Both the position numbers and the translations under genes were made by a program. The notes under the pieces were generated by a model that was given only the letters and a program-made list of their open reading frames with translations, made no database searches and had not been told where the DNA came from. From NCBI GenBank assembly GCA_010206225.2, contig VIQU02000022.1:1-64000 (forward strand): a stretch of DNA of 64,000 nt, written 5' to 3'. Shown one piece after another: positions 63,132 to 64,000 of the stretch (position 1 is the stretch's first letter; every line of letters starts with the position of its first letter). Source of the stretch: Lachnospiraceae bacterium MD308 (GTDB lineage Bacteria; Bacillota; Clostridia; Lachnospirales; Lachnospiraceae).

Positions 63132-64000
63132 CAAAAAAAGGGGCGGTTATTTGCTTTACAGAAAACGGAAGCAGGATTGCAAGAAAAGTAAAGGAATGTC
63201 TCTGCCAATATGGATATGCGGCAACATTGGCGAGAAAGTATACAGGCGCTTCGGATTCGATACAGGAGTCTCTTTCAGACTGGACCGGACGGGAGTTTGT
63301 AAAACAGGATGCGCTGATCTTTATCGGAGCAGCGGGCATTGCGGTTCGGGCAATCGCGCCTTATGTAAAGACTAAGACAGAGGATCCGGCTGTCTTAGTC
63401 ATAGATGAACAAGGGATTTATTGTATACCGATTCTTTCCGGGCATCTCGGAGGTGCGAATGAGCTGGCAGAGATTATCAGCGACAAGCTTCTTGCGATTC
63501 CGGTTATTACTACGGCTACAGATCTGAACGGGAAGTGGGCGGCAGATGTGTTTGCTGCCAAAAACAGCCTGAAAATTCAGGATATGAAAAAAGCAAAGGC
63601 AATTTCCGCCAGATTACTTTCGGGAGAGAGTATCTCGGTATATATAGATCGATCCTGCGGCGAAATTCAGGGAAAGCCGCCAGAGGGAGTACAGCTGTGG
63701 AGCGAGGAGAGAGACGAAGGGAAGCCGGAACCAGATGTTGCTGTAGGAGTTTTTAAAAATCCTGCATGGAAAGAGACTTTGTATCTTATCCCCAGAGCAG
63801 TTGTGCTGGGAATTGGCTGTCGGAAGGGAAAAGAAGGAGAAAAAATAGAGAGGCAAATACAGCGGGTACTGGAAAACGGCGGCATTTTTTTAGAAAGCGT
63901 CTGCAAGGTATCCAGCATTGATCTGAAAAAAGATGAGACGGGAATCATAGAACTTTGTAAAAAATATGGATGGGAATTTGAGACATTTTCTGCAGAGGTT
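63128..64000 (+). CDS. cbiG: cobalt-precorrin-5A hydrolase (3' end outside window)
   Basis: A frame starting with TTG at 63128 (TTGA overlap with the cobM stop) and open to the window edge, 291 codons so far. CbiG opens the delta-lactone of cobalt-precorrin-5A and releases acetaldehyde, the step before CbiD. The FIGAAGIAVRAIAPYVK motif, the PILSGHLGGANELA block near residue 100 and the start of the C-terminal domain (VVLGIGCRKGKEG) are seen. A GGGGCGG site precedes the TTG. The missing end should add about 60-100 residues. Confidence 0.9.
   Translation, partial: MTKKGAVICFTENGSRIARKVKECLCQYGYAATLARKYTGASDSIQESLSDWTGREFVKQDALIFIGAAGIAVRAIAPYVKTKTEDPAVLVIDEQGIYCIPILSGHLGGANELAEIISDKLLAIPVITTATDLNGKWAADVFAAKNSLKIQDMKKAKAISARLLSGESISVYIDRSCGEIQGKPPEGVQLWSEERDEGKPEPDVAVGVFKNPAWKETLYLIPRAVVLGIGCRKGKEGEKIERQIQRVLENGGIFLESVCKVSSIDLKKDETGIIELCKKYGWEFETFSAEV

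Overview
The window looks like a chromosomal segment of an anaerobic, low-to-middle GC Gram-positive bacterium of the Lachnospiraceae type (order Eubacteriales). The basis is the protein set: a two-subunit GlgC/GlgD ADP-glucose pyrophosphorylase, PPi-dependent PEP/pyruvate metabolism (PPDK), ATP-type PEP carboxykinase, Clostridia-type 4-hydroxybutyrate dehydrogenase, a SpoIID-domain protein, a T-box before pheST, a CIRCE element before htpG, strong AGGAGG ribosome sites and sortase/thioester surface proteins. Species cannot be fixed from the sequence alone.

Positions 1-44,400 are mostly core genome. They hold tRNA-Trp, an ECF-transporter S component, glycyl-tRNA synthetase, then a threonine/glycine block (sstT uptake symporter divergent from tdh-kbl, which turns threonine into glycine and acetyl-CoA). 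Next come an M18 aminopeptidase, ppdK, and an AT-rich two-gene insert (a 124-aa orphan and a SAMHD1-like HD phosphohydrolase). After that: glgC-glgD, a cytidylate-kinase-like protein, an ArsP_2-type permease, membrane and PHP-domain proteins, feoA-feoB under a Fur-like box, a large thioester/SpaA/VaFE adhesin, leuCD-thrC, pckA, a probable 6S RNA, a SpoIID-like protein, CIRCE-htpG, a YihY membrane protein and a HAD protein. The stretch ends with a T-box-controlled pheS-pheT, then sppA, an RDD protein and queA.

Positions 44,400-56,600 form a defence island between queA and a two-component system. It contains an intact three-gene ABC-three-component (ABC-3C) system (restriction-endonuclease-fold effector, small middle component, DUF3732/SMC-like ATPase), wrecks of a serine recombinase and a tyrosine integrase, two unknown small genes, and an intact AbiEi/AbiEii toxin-antitoxin pair. 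To its right lie an intact RloA/AbiLi-type ATPase whose RloB partner is broken by two frameshifts and a stop, a CBASS cyclase missing its N-terminus and joined directly to the end of rloB, a truncated Cap2 (E2 part), an IS30-like transposase scrap and a DUF1016 nuclease scrap. The left side looks functional and the right side is decaying. The ABC-3C module is the best candidate for a poorly described system; its assembly is read from the sequence, its anti-phage role is inference.

Positions 56,600-64,000 return to ordinary genes: a small membrane-anchored protein with a response regulator and a histidine kinase interrupted by an in-frame TGA, then a corrin-ring operon cbiD-cobI-(4-hydroxybutyrate dehydrogenase)-cobM-cbiG. 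CbiG runs off the right edge. All family assignments were made by eye; no database search was run.
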